Positions 14,698 through 26,679 of a stretch of 64,000 bases of DNA are shown here, one piece after another. The notes beneath the pieces were generated by a model. That model saw nothing but the letters and a program-made list of their open reading frames with translations. It searched no databases and was not told the DNA's origin. Source of the stretch: Leclercia adecarboxylata (GTDB lineage Bacteria; Pseudomonadota; Gammaproteobacteria; Enterobacterales; Enterobacteriaceae). The first letter of the stretch is position 1, and each line of letters starts with the position of its first letter. The stretch covers positions 372,001 to 436,000 of the forward strand of contig LR590464.1 of NCBI GenBank assembly GCA_901472455.1, written 5' to 3'. The position numbers and the translations under genes were made by a program.

Positions 14698-15987
14698 TCA
14701 CTCCTCCAGCGACCGCAAATGGTCATCCTTTCTCAGTGTCATCAGCGCCACAATACTCACCACCGCCGTCGCCATCACGTAATATGCCGGGATATCCAGA
14801 TTCCCCGTCTCTTTTATCAGACCTGTAATGATTAAACCCGCACAGCCCGAGAAGATGGCATTCGACAGCGAATAGGCCAGCCCCAGCCCGGTATAACGTA
14901 CTCGCGTCGGGAACATCTCCGACAGCATGGCCGGCCCTGGTCCTGCCAGCATTCCTACCAGGCCACCAGCAATCAGCACCACAATCGCTTTCACTGCCAG
15001 GGTACTGGATTCAGCCTGCAATATTTTCAGCAGCGGCAGGGCGAGGATCAGCAGCAGGACGGCGGCAATCACCATCACCGTGCGGCGTCCGATGCGGTCG
15101 CTGAGGATCCCCGACGGAATAATGGTCAGCGCAAAACCGATATTGGAGATCACTGCAATCAGCAGCGCCTGGTTAAAGCCGGTATGCAGGGCAGATTGCA
15201 GGTAGGCGGGCATGATCACCAGATAGGTATAGCCCGCAGCAGACCACACCATCACCCGGCCGATCCCCATCACAATGGCTTTCAGCGTGTCGCCGGTTTT
15301 GGCCTTCGCAACGACCGGCCTGGTTTGCTGTTTCACGAAGCTCGGCGTCTCTTCCATGCTCACCCGCAGCCACAAGGCGACGGCCCCCAGCGGCAGAGCG
15401 ATAAAGAACGGAATGCGCCAGCCCCAGTCATGCAGAGCTTCTGGTGTCAGCAGCGCCGACAGCAACGCCACAATGCCCGCACCGGCCAGCAGGCCCAGCG
15501 CAACGGTAAACGACTGCCATGCGCCGTACAGCCCCCGTTTGCCGCGCGGGGCGAACTCGGTCATCAGCGATACCGCGCCACCATATTCGCCGCCCGCGAA
15601 CAGCCCCTGCAGGATCCGCAGGACGGTGATAATCAGCGGGGCGGCAATGCCGATGCTGGCATACACCGGTACGAGACCGATGGCCGCGGTGGCCAGCGTC
15701 ATCATCACCAGCACGATGATAAGCGTGGGCTTACGCCCGATACGATCGCCGATCCGCCCGAAGACGATGGCGCCTAACGGACGAAAGAAAAAGGCGATGG
15801 CAAAAGAGGCGTAGGTGAGGATCAGGCTGGTCAGCCCGGCCTCGCCGCTGAGCTGGAAAAAGTTTTTCGCAATCACAGTGGCCAGAAAACCGTACACCGC
15901 AAATTCGTACCATTCGATGAAATTACCAATTGAGCCAGCAATTAAAGCGCGCTTATGGGCATCCGGCACTCGTTGAGGGGTTTGCAT
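14698..15987 (-). CDS. MFS metabolite:H+ symporter (MHS family)
   Basis: About 429 residues with 12 predicted membrane helices. SIGNFIEWYEF in helix 1 and GRIGDRIGRKP in the loop between helices 2 and 3 place it in the metabolite:H+ symporter family (relatives are ShiA, KgtP, ProP and CitA). The substrate cannot be told from sequence; an organic acid or osmolyte is likely. I chose the ATG at 15987 because GGAGAG precedes it at good distance; an ATG 15 bases upstream (16002) has no ribosome site. A CRP-like site lies 76-91 bases upstream. It replaces yjfI-yjfC of E. coli. Intact frame. Confidence 0.85.
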   Translation of the reverse strand: MQTPQRVPDAHKRALIAGSIGNFIEWYEFAVYGFLATVIAKNFFQLSGEAGLTSLILTYASFAIAFFFRPLGAIVFGRIGDRIGRKPTLIIVLVMMTLATAAIGLVPVYASIGIAAPLIITVLRILQGLFAGGEYGGAVSLMTEFAPRGKRGLYGAWQSFTVALGLLAGAGIVALLSALLTPEALHDWGWRIPFFIALPLGAVALWLRVSMEETPSFVKQQTRPVVAKAKTGDTLKAIVMGIGRVMVWSAAGYTYLVIMPAYLQSALHTGFNQALLIAVISNIGFALTIIPSGILSDRIGRRTVMVIAAVLLLILALPLLKILQAESSTLAVKAIVVLIAGGLVGMLAGPGPAMLSEMFPTRVRYTGLGLAYSLSNAIFSGCAGLIITGLIKETGNLDIPAYYVMATAVVSIVALMTLRKDDHLRSLEE

Positions 15988-16062
15988 CGTTATTCTCTCC
16001 ATGAGGGTAGGAATAAATTATTCACCATAAAAGCTATTTGGAAATTTATTATTCGCGCAATC

Positions 16063-16078
16063 TGTGACCAGATTCACG
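16063..16078. promoter_or_regulatory. Candidate CRP site between the MHS transporter and aidB
   Basis: TGTGA-CCAGAT-TCACG, matching TGTGA-N6-TCACA at nine of ten core positions. It is 76 bases upstream of the transporter start and 93 bases upstream of aidB. Catabolite control of the transporter is the simpler reading; aidB control is possible. Confidence 0.6.
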
Positions 16079-16170
16079 CTTGCGGAGGGCGAAATTTTGC
16101 GCCCGCTCCCATGCAGCGTCTGCGTGGCCTGTCCATAATTACGTCATTGCCATAGAAGGAGGGATACATT

Positions 16171-17796
16171 ATGCACTGGCAGACGCACACTGTTTTTAAT
16201 CAGCCTGCGCCACTCACCAACAGCAACCTTTTTCTTTCCGATCGTGCCCTGTGCGAAGCGGTCAGCCGTGAAGGCGCGGACTGGGACGCCGAGCTGCTCG
16301 CCAGTATCGGCCAGCAACTGGGTACGGCAGAATCTCTGGAACTGGGCCGCCTTGCCAACGTCAATCCACCTGAACTGCTGCGCTTTGACGCCAGCGGAAC
16401 CCGGCTGGACGATGTGCGCTTTCATCCCGCGTGGCACCTGCTGATGCAGGGTCTGTGCGCCAACCGGGTGCATAACCTGGCGTGGGGAAGAGGAGGTGCG
16501 CAAAGGCGCATTTGTGGCCCGGTCGGCACGCTTTATCCTGCATGCGCAGGTGGAGGCCGGCACGCTTTGCCCGATCACCATGACCCATGCCGCCACGCCG
16601 CTGCTGCAACAGGCATTACCGCGCGCCTTCCACGACTGGCTGACGCCGCTCCTCAGCGACCGCTATGACTCGCATCTGGCCCCGGGCAATCAGAAGCGCG
16701 GTCTGTTAATTGGCATGGGGGATGACGGAAAAAACAGGGCGGATCGGATGTTCTCAGCAATACCACCCGGGCAGAACGCTGCAGCGACGGTAGCTACCGG
16801 CTGGTGGGCCATAAATGGTTCTTCTCTGTGCCGCAAAGCGATGCCCATCTGGTACTGGCGCAGGCGAAAGGCGGCCTGTCGTGCTTTTTCGTTCCCCGTT
16901 TTCTCCCAGACGGCCTGCGTAATGCCGTGCATCTGGAGCGTCTGAAAGACAAGCTGGGGAACCGTTCGAACGCCAGTAGTGAAGCCGAGTTCCTCGAGGC
17001 GACTGGCTGGCTGTTGGGCGAGGAGGGGGAAGGGGTGCGCCAGATCCTGAAAATGGGCGGCCTCACCCGATTCGATTGCGCGCTTGGCAGCCATGGCCTG
17101 ATGCGCCGGGCATTTTCGGTGGCGCTGTATCATGCCCACCAGCGGCAGACCTTTGGCAAAAACCTGATCGATCAGCCGCTGATGCGCGACGTATTAAGCC
17201 GCATGGCGTTGCAGCTGGAAGGGCAGACTGCGCTTCTGTTCCGCCTGGCGCGCGCCTGGGATCGCCGGGATAACGAGCGCGACGCGCTGTGGGCGCGGCT
17301 GTTTACCCCGGCTGCAAAACTGGCCATCTGTAAAGCGGGGATCCCGTTTGTCGCTGAAGCGATGGAGGTGCTCGGCGGTATTGGTTATTGCGAAGAGAGC
17401 GAACTGCCGCGCCTGTACCGTGAAATGCCGGTCAACAGTATCTGGGAAGGCTCGGGCAATATCATGGGGCTGGACGTACTGCGCGTGCTGGCGAAACAGC
17501 CTGCGGTGATGGATCTGCTGGCCGATGATTTTGCCGAGGTGAAAGGGCAGGATCGGCACTTCGATCGCAGCTGGCGCCAGTTGCAGCAGAAGTTACGTAA
17601 GCCGCAGGAGGCGCAGGGCAGGGAGATCGCCCGGCAGATCTTCCTGCTGGGCGCGGGGGCGCAGATGTTGCGCCATGCGTCACCGCCGGTGGCGCAGGCC
17701 TGGTGCCGTGAAATGCTTGATGCCCGCGGCGGATCGCTGATCGGCGAGCAGGTCCAGGACGACCTGCTGCTCCGCGCCACGGGCGGTGTTGCCTGA
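16171..17796 (+). CDS. aidB: Alkylation-response acyl-CoA dehydrogenase-like protein AidB (3 insertions)
   Basis: FAD-containing, acyl-CoA dehydrogenase-fold protein of the Ada adaptive response that also binds DNA. It begins MHWQTHTVFNQP and contains the family segments LERLKDKLGNRSNAS, LGGIGYCEESELPRLYRE and VNSIWEGSGNIM. Extra bases at about 16483 (G), 16717 (G) and 16732 (A) break the frame but sum to three, so first and last segments share a frame. Corrected length is 540 residues, matching E. coli (541). A PMF-type SD (GAAGGAGG) precedes the ATG. Confidence 0.95.
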
Positions 17797-17799
17797 TCC

Positions 17800-19727
17800 T
17801 TACAGGCGGAACAGGCTGACCAGATCGGTCAGGTGCGAGCCTTTCCCGCGCAGGACCTGCGCGGTCTGTTCGCTGCGCGAGACGCGATCGGCGTTAATAT
17901 GCGACGCTTCGCCGATATGCGTCATCGCCAGGTTCACCTGACCGATGCCTGCCGACTGCTCGCGGGAGGCATGGTTAATTTCCGTGACCAGCTGGTTGAT
18001 ATTGTCGATGTGCTCAATGATGCTATCCATCGCCTGACGGGTCTGCTCCGACAGGGCGTGGCCCTCGCTCACCTTGCTGAGCGTATCGCCAATCAGCTGT
18101 TCAATCTCCTTCACCGCGTTGGCGCTTCGTGCTGCCAGGGCGCGAACCTCCTGAGCCACCACGGCGAAGCCTTTACCGTGCTCACCTGCGCGGGCGGCTT
18201 CTACGGCGGCGTTTAGCGCCAGAATATTGGTCTGGAAAGCGATACCCTCAATCACCCGGGTAATGGCTTCGATACGTTTCGATGCTTCGCGAATATCATC
18301 CATCGTAGAGACAGCATTGCTGACGGTCTCCCCGCCCTGATGCACTGCCCGGGACGTTTCGCCCACCAGTTGCTGGGTCTGCTCCATATTGGCCGCATTC
18401 TGCTGCACGCTGGCCGCCAGTTGCTCCATACTGGCAGAGGTCTCTTCCACGCTGCTGGCCTGCTTGTTGATCTGTTCGGAGATCTCGCCGGTATCCGCCG
18501 CCAGGGCGTTGGTTCCCAGATGGATATCTCCCGCGGCTTCACGCACCTGCAGCACGATTTTTTGCAGCCCGCCGCCAATGCCGTTAATGGCGCTTATCAG
18601 CTGACCCACCTCATCCTGACGGGTGGCTGGCAGAGTGGCGCGCAGATCGCCTGCGGCATACTGTTCTGCCAGACCAAATCACATCGCGCAGCGGGCGTGT
18701 CAGCCAGCGGCGGATAATAAACACGAACAGCATGGCGAAGAGCGCAGACAGAACAACGCCAGCCAGCAGGAAGCGATCGCGCATGCTGGTCACATCGGCC
18801 AGCAGGACGGTTTTATCCACTTCGCCCACTATCGTCCAGTTCCAGCCCGGGAGCGGCGTCCAGGCCATAATCAGGGTGCGACCATCGGCGCTCTGACGTT
18901 CCAGGGTGCCGGAGTCATCCCCCAGTAACTGTTGCTGAACCTCGTTCTCCCACGTCGGCAACCGTCCCTCTTCTGCGCTGTGGAACAGGTACTGGCCGTG
19001 ATTTTTGCCATTGCTGCGGTCCAGCACAAAGAAGTGGCCACTTTCGCCCAGACGGCGGCTGAGGATCTTCTCGCGCATGACGTTCCACGAGTGGGTGATG
19101 TCGACCCCGACGAAGATAATGGCGATTACCTGTCCACCCGCATCCTTTACCGGTTGGTACTGGGTGATATAGCGTTTGCCGAACAGCAGGGCGAGGCCGC
19201 GATAAACCTCTCCTTTTGGCCACCACTGCCCATGCTGGACTGGCGTGATCCAGTTTCGTACCGATGGCCCGATCGCCGTTCTCTTTACGCAGGGAGGTTG
19301 CCACGCGAACAAAGTCGTCACCGCTGCGAACAAACAGCGTAGAGATGGCGCCGGTGCGATTCAGAAATCATCGGGTGTGGTGTTGTTCTCATGGAGTTCC
19401 GTATCGCCGCCTTTCAGCAGCGGGACAGTCTGACCGTTGATGGTGCGGGTCTGGCTGGCGTCAAGGTTCAGCGGCTGCGGCAAAAAAGGTGGTGAACAGG
19501 CGGGTATAGCTTTCCACCTCTTCGGTGAGGCTAGTGTTGAACATCTGCACCATATCCACCACGCCGGTGGACTGGTTATGCAGGTCTTCTATGGCCAGCG
19601 ATTCGAGTTTTTGACTGGTGTTATAGCTCAGAAGGAAAGTGAAAAGCAGAAAGAGTGTGGCAACACTCAAGCCGGTAAGCAGCGATAGCTTTGTGCCCAG
19701 ACCTGCACGGCGAAAAAAGTTGATCAT
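17800..19727 (-). CDS. Methyl-accepting chemotaxis protein with Cache-type sensor (4 indels)
   Basis: Chemoreceptor of about 641 residues after correction. Order: membrane helix near residues 10-30, a large periplasmic Cache-like domain (with the segment [21 protein letters not shown]), a second membrane helix ([20 protein letters not shown]), HAMP, then the cytoplasmic signalling hairpin with the conserved tip [20 protein letters not shown]. Frame breaks on the minus strand: +1 near 19483, -1 near 19365, +1 near 19215, +1 near 18677. The ligand is unknown. There is no C-terminal NWETF pentapeptide; the protein ends near LVSLFRL. Not present at this site in E. coli. Confidence 0.88.
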
Positions 19728-19793
19728 AAATTGCTCATTGTTAAAAAGGTAACGCTTTTCAACGGCAGAGCAGGGATAACATTTATTGGGTTT

Positions 19794-19812
19794 ATGTAAC
19801 AAAATGTTACAT
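19794..19812. promoter_or_regulatory. Perfect inverted repeat upstream of the chemoreceptor gene
   Basis: ATGTAACA-AAA-TGTTACAT, 8-bp arms, 67 bases upstream of the chemoreceptor start and also upstream of the yjfN 3' end. The symmetry and placement suggest a repressor or activator site; the cognate protein is unknown. Confidence 0.4.
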
Positions 19813-19898
19813 AAGTGTCTCGTGGTAGTAACGGCAAGGATAATAGAATTGTAAATATAAAAAGCACTCTTTTTTTAGTGGCTTTTTATTGATGCTTT

Positions 19899-20175
19899 TT
19901 AGACGTAAAGGATGGCCTGGACTCGCCAACGATCAACATGGCTCTCTTCCTGCATAGCAATAATGCGATACCAAGATGCTCCCTGTTCATCTGCTTTTAG
20001 CGCGATCATGCGCTCAACATCCTGCGGACTCCCTGAGATTATCACTCACGGAAATCAGTCCGATTTCATTTAAACCCGTCACGCAATCAGCACTGGCAAA
20101 TTCGGCTGACTGGGCGGCAGTGCTCACCAGACCGGCTGAGAGCAACAGTGAGGTCAAAGCAAGAGATCGTTTCAT
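19899..20175 (-). CDS. yjfN: Small periplasmic DUF1471 (YdgH/BhsA-like) protein YjfN (one frameshift)
   Basis: Too short for easy detection. The start at 20175 gives MKRSLALTSLLLSAGLVSTA, a signal peptide. After the break it reads VERMIALKADEQGASWYRII and ends ILYV. One extra base in the GGG at 20031-20033 (CCC on the plus strand) causes the break. Corrected length 91 residues equals E. coli YjfN. The family comprises small secreted stress or biofilm proteins; YjfN has been reported as an activator of the DegP protease. It lies immediately upstream of bsmA-yjfP as in E. coli. Confidence 0.85.
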
Positions 20176-20322
20176 CGTCAGCTCCATTTTACGTGTCCCC
20201 GGAATCCGCCGGGCAATCCTTCGCTAATAAACTCGCTCCATTGACCCAGGCATGGAGTTTATTGTGAACAGGAAAACGTCTATGGACGCAAAGCAGTGTA
20301 AATGTCGTTTAAATACCGCGCG

Positions 20323-20653
20323 TTATTTACGGTATAAAATGGCCTGCGAGTACCATTGTCCCTGTCACGATGGTTTCATCAACAAGGACAATGACGTAAT
20401 AATCTGCTTTCGCAGCGACGGCTTTTGCTTTAATGGCATTTTCCACATCTGCGGGAGAGCCTCGCTCCAGGGCGGTGACCGTACCCATCCGCTGTAATCC
20501 TTCCGTCTGATTACGACGAATTTCTTGTGGGTGGTCGGCAACCGGTGGTGCAGGCTGCGGCGAGCCTTCTAATACACTACATCCGCCCAACGCCAGCGTT
20601 AGCAATAAAGCAGCAAACCTACGCATAACCATATCTCGTTTCCTGATAGCCAT
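20323..20653 (-). CDS. bsmA: Biofilm stress lipoprotein BsmA (one frameshift)
   Basis: DUF1471 lipoprotein. The lipobox LALGGC ends near residue 25, then comes a proline-rich linker and the conserved AKADYYVIVLVDETIVTG. An extra base near 20359 changes the last residues; corrected, the protein ends QWYSQAILYRK with TAA at 20323-20325, 109 residues as in E. coli. Without correction it would end at 20327. Role is inferred from the E. coli homologue, which affects biofilm formation and peroxide tolerance. Confidence 0.9.
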
Positions 20654-20792
20654 AGTGTAGAACTCTGTTGATTTAGGATTGGGGGAATGTTCCCAAATTG
20701 TTAGCTGCGGCGTAAATTTCGAATGAAAATTGTGCGAAAGCGTAATCTGGTTCTCAACATTTTAAATCACCCATTAGCATGGAGGCCCATTA

Positions 20793-21526
20793 ATGATTGA
20801 ACTTGAAATACGTCAATTTGGCGACCATGAGTGTGTACACGCTTTTTCCCGCCGGGAAAAAGGCTCAGCCGTTGCCCGTTGTCATTTTTTATCATGGTTT
20901 TACATCCTCAAAACTGGTTTACAGCTATTTTGCGGTGGCGCTGGCGCAAGCGGGTTTTTCGGGTGGTGATGCCAGATGCACCCGATCACGGGGCGCGTTA
21001 TTCCGGCGATGAGCAGGCTCGGCTGGGCCAGTTCTGGCCGATTCTGCATGGTAATCTCACGGAGTTTGCCGCATTGAAGAGCGCGTTATACCAGGCCGGG
21101 CTGGTGGCGGATGAACGCCTGGCAGTCGCCGGAGCCTCGATGGGAGGGATGACTGCGCTGGGTATCATGGCGCGCCATCCAGAGGTGAAATGCGTGGCAA
21201 GCCTGATGGGTTCTGGCTACTTTACCTCGCTGGCCCGCACGCTGTTTCCGCCGCTGCAACCGGGGGACTTTGCGACCATGGTCTCTCCGCTTGCCGACTG
21301 GGAGGTGACGAATGCGTTACCGCGCCTGGCCGATCGCCCGCTGTTGCTGTGGCACGGGGAGGAGGATGATGTGGTGCCCGCCGGGGAAACATTCCGTCTG
21401 CAGCAGGCCTTGCAGCATGAAGGGCTGGATAAAAACCTGACCTTCCTCTGGGAGGCGGGAGTAAAACACCGCATCACGCCCACGGCCCTTGATGCCACGG
21501 TGGCCTTTTTCCGTCAGCACCTTTAA
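20793..21526 (+). CDS. yjfP: Carboxylesterase YjfP (2 insertions)
   Basis: Alpha/beta-hydrolase of about 243 residues. Oxyanion-region FYHGFTSS near residues 30-37, nucleophile elbow [10 protein letters not shown], acid loop [10 protein letters not shown] and a final histidine in KHRITP. Extra T at about 20816-20819 and 20957-20961 break the 5' part; the rest is in one frame to 21526. GGAGG precedes the ATG at 20793. E. coli YjfP hydrolyses short acyl esters in vitro; the natural substrate is unknown. It converges with ulaR, overlapping its stop by 4 bases. Confidence 0.92.
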
Positions 21527-22278
21527 ACGCGCAGGATCTTCACCCCCTGATCTTCCAGTTTCTGGAGGATTGTGGGGTCAGCACTTTTACCGGTGATCAC
21601 CAGATCAATCTGCTCGGCGCGGCTGAATAACATCCCCGCACGCTCTCCGACCTTGCTGCTGTCGACCAGCACCACCAGCTTGCCGACGACGTTCAGCATG
21701 TTCTGCTCCGCCATCGCCGTCAGCATATCGGTTTTATACAATCCCTCGGCGGTGAGTCCTTTCCCGCTGGTAAACATCCAGTGCCCGGCATAGAGGGTGT
21801 TCTCGCTATCCTGCGGACTTAGGGTAATGGACTGGCTCTTGTTGTACTGCCCGCCCATGATCACCACGCTTTCGTGCTCCTGATCGATGAGGTAGTTAGC
21901 CAGCGGCAGGTAGTTGGTAATGATCTGCACCGGCTTACCACACATTTCCCGACCCAGCAGGAAAGCGGTTGAACCACAGTTGATCACCACGCTTTCGCCG
22001 GGATTGACCAGCTGAGAGGCGGCCCGGGCAATACGCACTTTTTCGTCGTGATTCTGCGCCTGATGAATATTCATCGGCGACCAGCGTGGACGCTGTTGGC
22101 TAATACCTTCGGCACCGTTGCGGACTTTTTTCAGCTTCCCGCTTTCATCAAGCTTATTGATATCCCGGCGCGCGGTGGCAGGGGAAACGCCCAGCCGGGC
22201 AATCACCTGTTCCACGGTGACAAACCCCGTCTGCGCCAGGAGTTCAAGTAAAATTTGATGCCGCTGTGCTTCTGTCAT
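21523..22278 (-). CDS. ulaR: HTH-type repressor of the L-ascorbate regulon UlaR
   Basis: 251 residues, DeoR family. N-terminal helix-turn-helix ([19 protein letters not shown], about residues 20-38) and the sugar-phosphate-sensing C-terminal domain ([21 protein letters not shown]). It represses ulaG and ulaABCDEF; L-ascorbate-6-phosphate is the inducer in E. coli. Intact and directly downstream of ulaG on the same strand. Confidence 0.97.
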   Translation of the reverse strand: MTEAQRHQILLELLAQTGFVTVEQVIARLGVSPATARRDINKLDESGKLKKVRNGAEGISQQRPRWSPMNIHQAQNHDEKVRIARAASQLVNPGESVVINCGSTAFLLGREMCGKPVQIITNYLPLANYLIDQEHESVVIMGGQYNKSQSITLSPQDSENTLYAGHWMFTSGKGLTAEGLYKTDMLTAMAEQNMLNVVGKLVVLVDSSKVGERAGMLFSRAEQIDLVITGKSADPTILQKLEDQGVKILRV

Positions 22279-22386
22279 GAGCTATTCCGAAACAAATTGA
22301 TTTCAAAAGATGATATTTGAAATAGCGTGAAATTACTAAGTAAAAGATGGTATCGCCAGGCGCTGTGCCTGGCGATAAGAGGAGAA

Positions 22387-23452
22387 TTACAGGAAAGATT
22401 TGAACGGCAGATCCGGCTCAATGGTAAAGCAATCGTCAAACCCGCGCGGGTAGTGATATTCAAAATTGTCTTTATCCAGCGGCCAGGTAAACTTGCCGCC
22501 CACCTGCCAGATAAACGGCTTAAAGCCATATTTCAGACGGTCTTTTTTCATCTCCCACAGCACACGGATCTCCTGTGGATCGGCCTGGAAGTTTGACCAG
22601 ATATCGTGGTGGAATGGAATTACCACTTGGGTGTTCAGTGCTTCTGCCATGCGCAGAATATCGGCGCTGGTCATCTTGTCGGTGATACCACGCGGGTTCT
22701 CGCCATAGGAGCCCAGCGCCACGTCGATGTGATGCTCGTTGCCGTGTTTGGCATAGTAGTTTGAGTAGTGGGAATCGCCGCTGTGATACAGCGTACCGCC
22801 GGGGGGTTTTGAACAAATAGTTCACCGCCCGCTCATCCATGCCGTCCGGCAGTACGCCGGCTGCCTTCTGGTCTGCCGGCAGGGTAATAAGAGCCGTGCG
22901 GTCAAAGGCATCCAGCGCGTGGATTTCAACATCTTTGATTTTTACGACATCACCCGGCTTCATCACGATGCAGCGCTCTTTTGGCACGCCCCAACCGATC
23001 CATAAATCAACGCAGGTCTGTGGGCCAATAAAAGGAACATCATCTGCACAATTCTGCATTACCGCCGCCGCGACGTTGACGTCAATATGATCGTTGTGAT
23101 CGTGGGTCGACAGGACGGCGTCGATCTGGCGAATCGCAAAGGGATCAAGGACAAATGGCGTAGTACGCAGGTTGGGCTGCAGTTTCTGCACCCCCGCCAT
23201 ACGTTGCATCTGATGTCCCTTTTTCATCAGCGGATTGCCATGGCTTTGCTTGCCGGTGCCACACCAGAAGTCGACGCAAATATTGGCTCCCCCCTCTGAT
23301 TTCAGCCAGATCCCGGTACAGCCCAGCCACCACATTGCAAAGGTGCCAGGCGCAACCTGTTCCTGCTCAATCTCTTCGTTCAGCCAGCTGCCCCATTCCG
23401 GGAAGGTGCTCAGAATCCATGATTCGCGGGTGATGGTGTTCACTTTACTCAT
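22387..23452 (-). CDS. ulaG: L-ascorbate-6-phosphate lactonase UlaG (one frameshift)
   Basis: Metallo-beta-lactamase-fold lactonase that opens L-ascorbate-6-P to 3-keto-L-gulonate-6-P. The metal motif HDHNDHIDV is clear, with further ligands in the HSGDSHYSN and PFHHDIW segments. Six G at 22801-22806 should be five; this shifts the frame between [16 protein letters not shown] and [11 protein letters not shown]. The start is the ATG at 23452 ([12 protein letters not shown]), preceded by AGGAG-like bases. Corrected length 354 residues, as in E. coli. Divergent from ulaA. Confidence 0.96.
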
Positions 23453-23650
23453 CTTTTTGACTCCTGGTTTAATCAAATTAAATCATTTTGTGATTTGTTG
23501 TGAATAATGCTGTCACTATTTCACGCGCTTTGCAACGGTGGGAATGCGGAATTTTCGCTGCTCGACTTCACGAATTGTTCAGCTATTGCTTAATAAACGA
23601 TCGTGTCATTTTCATTAATATAATGAATTATAAGAATTTATTTGGAGGTT

Positions 23651-23741
23651 GTGGTGGTTGAATAAAATCACCACTAACAACAGGGAAATAATTTGCGTGA
23701 CGCGTCACAAATAATCAAATGCAATCTTGTGGTGATTATTC
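23651..23741. promoter_or_regulatory. Candidate UlaR operators in the ulaG-ulaA divergent region
   Basis: The 356-base region between ulaG and ulaA holds no gene. A motif GTGGTGATT-(TT)-ATTC occurs inverted at 23660-23674 and direct at 23729-23741; GTGGTG at 23651-23656 pairs with CACCAC at 23669-23674. A perfect palindrome GTGACGCGTCAC lies between them at 23697-23708. Placement fits the multiple UlaR operators known in E. coli, but assignment of the motif to UlaR is inference. Confidence 0.5.
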
Positions 23742-23745
23742 TTGA

Positions 23746-25211
<1,466 letters not shown>

Positions 25212-25223
25212 GGAGTTCCGATT

Positions 25224-25529
25224 ATGACCGTACGTATCCTGGCTGTGTGTGGCAATGGGCAAGGTAGCTCCATGATCATGAAGATGAAAGTGGACCAATT
25301 TTTAACCCAGTCCAACGTTGACCACACGGTGAACAGCTGCGCGGTGGGTGAATACAAAAGTGAACTGAACGGCGCAGACATCATCATTGCCTCGACCCAT
25401 ATCGCCGGTGAAATAAGCGTCACAGGCAATAAATATGTGGTGGGGGTGCGCAATATGCTGTCGCCTGCGGATTTTGGCCCAAAACTGCTGGAGGTGATCA
25501 AAGAACACTTCCCGCAAGACGTGAAGTAA
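25224..25529 (+). CDS. ulaB: PTS L-ascorbate EIIB component UlaB
   Basis: 101 residues, intact. Phosphocysteine loop [12 protein letters not shown] with Cys9, the residue that carries the phosphoryl group from UlaC to ascorbate. Lies between ulaA and ulaC with short spacers. Confidence 0.97.
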   Translation: MTVRILAVCGNGQGSSMIMKMKVDQFLTQSNVDHTVNSCAVGEYKSELNGADIIIASTHIAGEISVTGNKYVVGVRNMLSPADFGPKLLEVIKEHFPQDVK

Positions 25530-25538
25530 GGAGGCCCG

Positions 25539-26007
25539 ATGAAGCTCCGTGATTCGCTGGCAGATAACCACTCCATCCTTTTACAGGCCGAAGCCAGCAC
25601 CTGGCAGGAGGCGGTAAAGCTAAGCGTTGATTTGCTGGTTAAGGCTGATGTTGTTGAGCCGCGCTATTACCAGGCCATTCTCGATGGCGTTGAGCAATTT
25701 GGCCCCTATTTTGTGATTGCGCCAGGGCTGGCAATGCCGCATGGCCGCCCGGAGGAGGGGGTCAAAAAAAACCGGCTTTGCACTGGTCACATTGAAAACG
25801 CCGCTGGTGTTTAACCATGAAGATAACGATCCGGTCGATATCCTGATCACCATGGCGGCCGTTGATGCCAATACCCATCAGGAGGTGGGCATCATGCAGA
25901 TCGTCAACCTGTTTGAAGACGAAGCCAATTTCGACCGTTTACGCGCCTGCCGCACCGAGCAGGACGTGCTGGATTTAATCGACAACGCCACAGCGGCGGC
26001 AGTTTAA
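25539..26007 (+). CDS. ulaC: PTS L-ascorbate EIIA component UlaC (one frameshift)
   Basis: Mannitol/fructose-type EIIA domain. The phospho-accepting histidine is His68 in [12 protein letters not shown]. Eight A at about 25764-25771 should be seven; the frame then continues [14 protein letters not shown] to 26007. Corrected length 155 residues (E. coli 154). Confidence 0.95.
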
Positions 26008-26019
26008 GAGGGAATTGAA

Positions 26020-26670
26020 ATGTCATTACCAATGTTGCAGGTCGCACTGGATAACCAAACCCTGGCCCACGCATACGAAACGACGCGTCTCATCGCCGAA
26101 GAGGTGGATATCATCGAAGTGGGCACCATTCTGTGCGTCGGAGAAGGTGTGCGCGCCGTGCGCGATCTGAAAGCGCTTTATCCTCACAAAATTGTGCTGG
26201 CTGACGCCAAGATCGCGGATGCAGGCAAAATCCTGTCGCGCATGTGCTTCGAAGCTAACGCCGACTGGGTGACGGTGATCTGCTGTGCAGACATTAATAC
26301 TGCCAGAGGCGCGCTGGAGGTTGCCAAAGAGTTTAACGGCGACGTGCAGATCGAACTCACCGGCTTCTGGACCTGGGAGCAGGCGCAGGCGTGGCGTGAG
26401 GCAGGCATTCAGCAGGTGGTCTATCACCGCAGCCGCGATGCCCAGGCCGCGGGCGTCGCCTGGGGTGATGCCGATATTACTGCCGTGAAGCGTCTGGCGG
26501 AGATGGGCTTTAAGGTTACCGTCACCGGCGGTCTGGCGCTGGAGGATCTGCCGCTGTTTAAAGGTATCCCTATTCACGTCTTTATCGCCGGACGCAGCAT
26601 TCGTGATGCCGCCTCGCCGGTGGAAGCGGCACGTCAGTTCAAACGTTCCATCGCCCAGCTGTGGGGATAA
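26020..26670 (+). CDS. ulaD: 3-keto-L-gulonate-6-phosphate decarboxylase UlaD
   Basis: 216 residues, intact. OMP-decarboxylase superfamily TIM barrel with the metal/substrate motif [12 protein letters not shown] near residues 60-71 and the phosphate-binding GGLALEDLP and IAGRSI segments. Converts 3-keto-L-gulonate-6-P to L-xylulose-5-P. Confidence 0.97.
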   Translation: MSLPMLQVALDNQTLAHAYETTRLIAEEVDIIEVGTILCVGEGVRAVRDLKALYPHKIVLADAKIADAGKILSRMCFEANADWVTVICCADINTARGALEVAKEFNGDVQIELTGFWTWEQAQAWREAGIQQVVYHRSRDAQAAGVAWGDADITAVKRLAEMGFKVTVTGGLALEDLPLFKGIPIHVFIAGRSIRDAASPVEAARQFKRSIAQLWG

Positions 26671-26679
26671 GGAGCGGTT

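Noticed and set aside
23697..23708. GTGACGCGTCAC as a CRP site
   Set aside because: The spacing between GTGA and TCAC is four bases, not the six needed for CRP.
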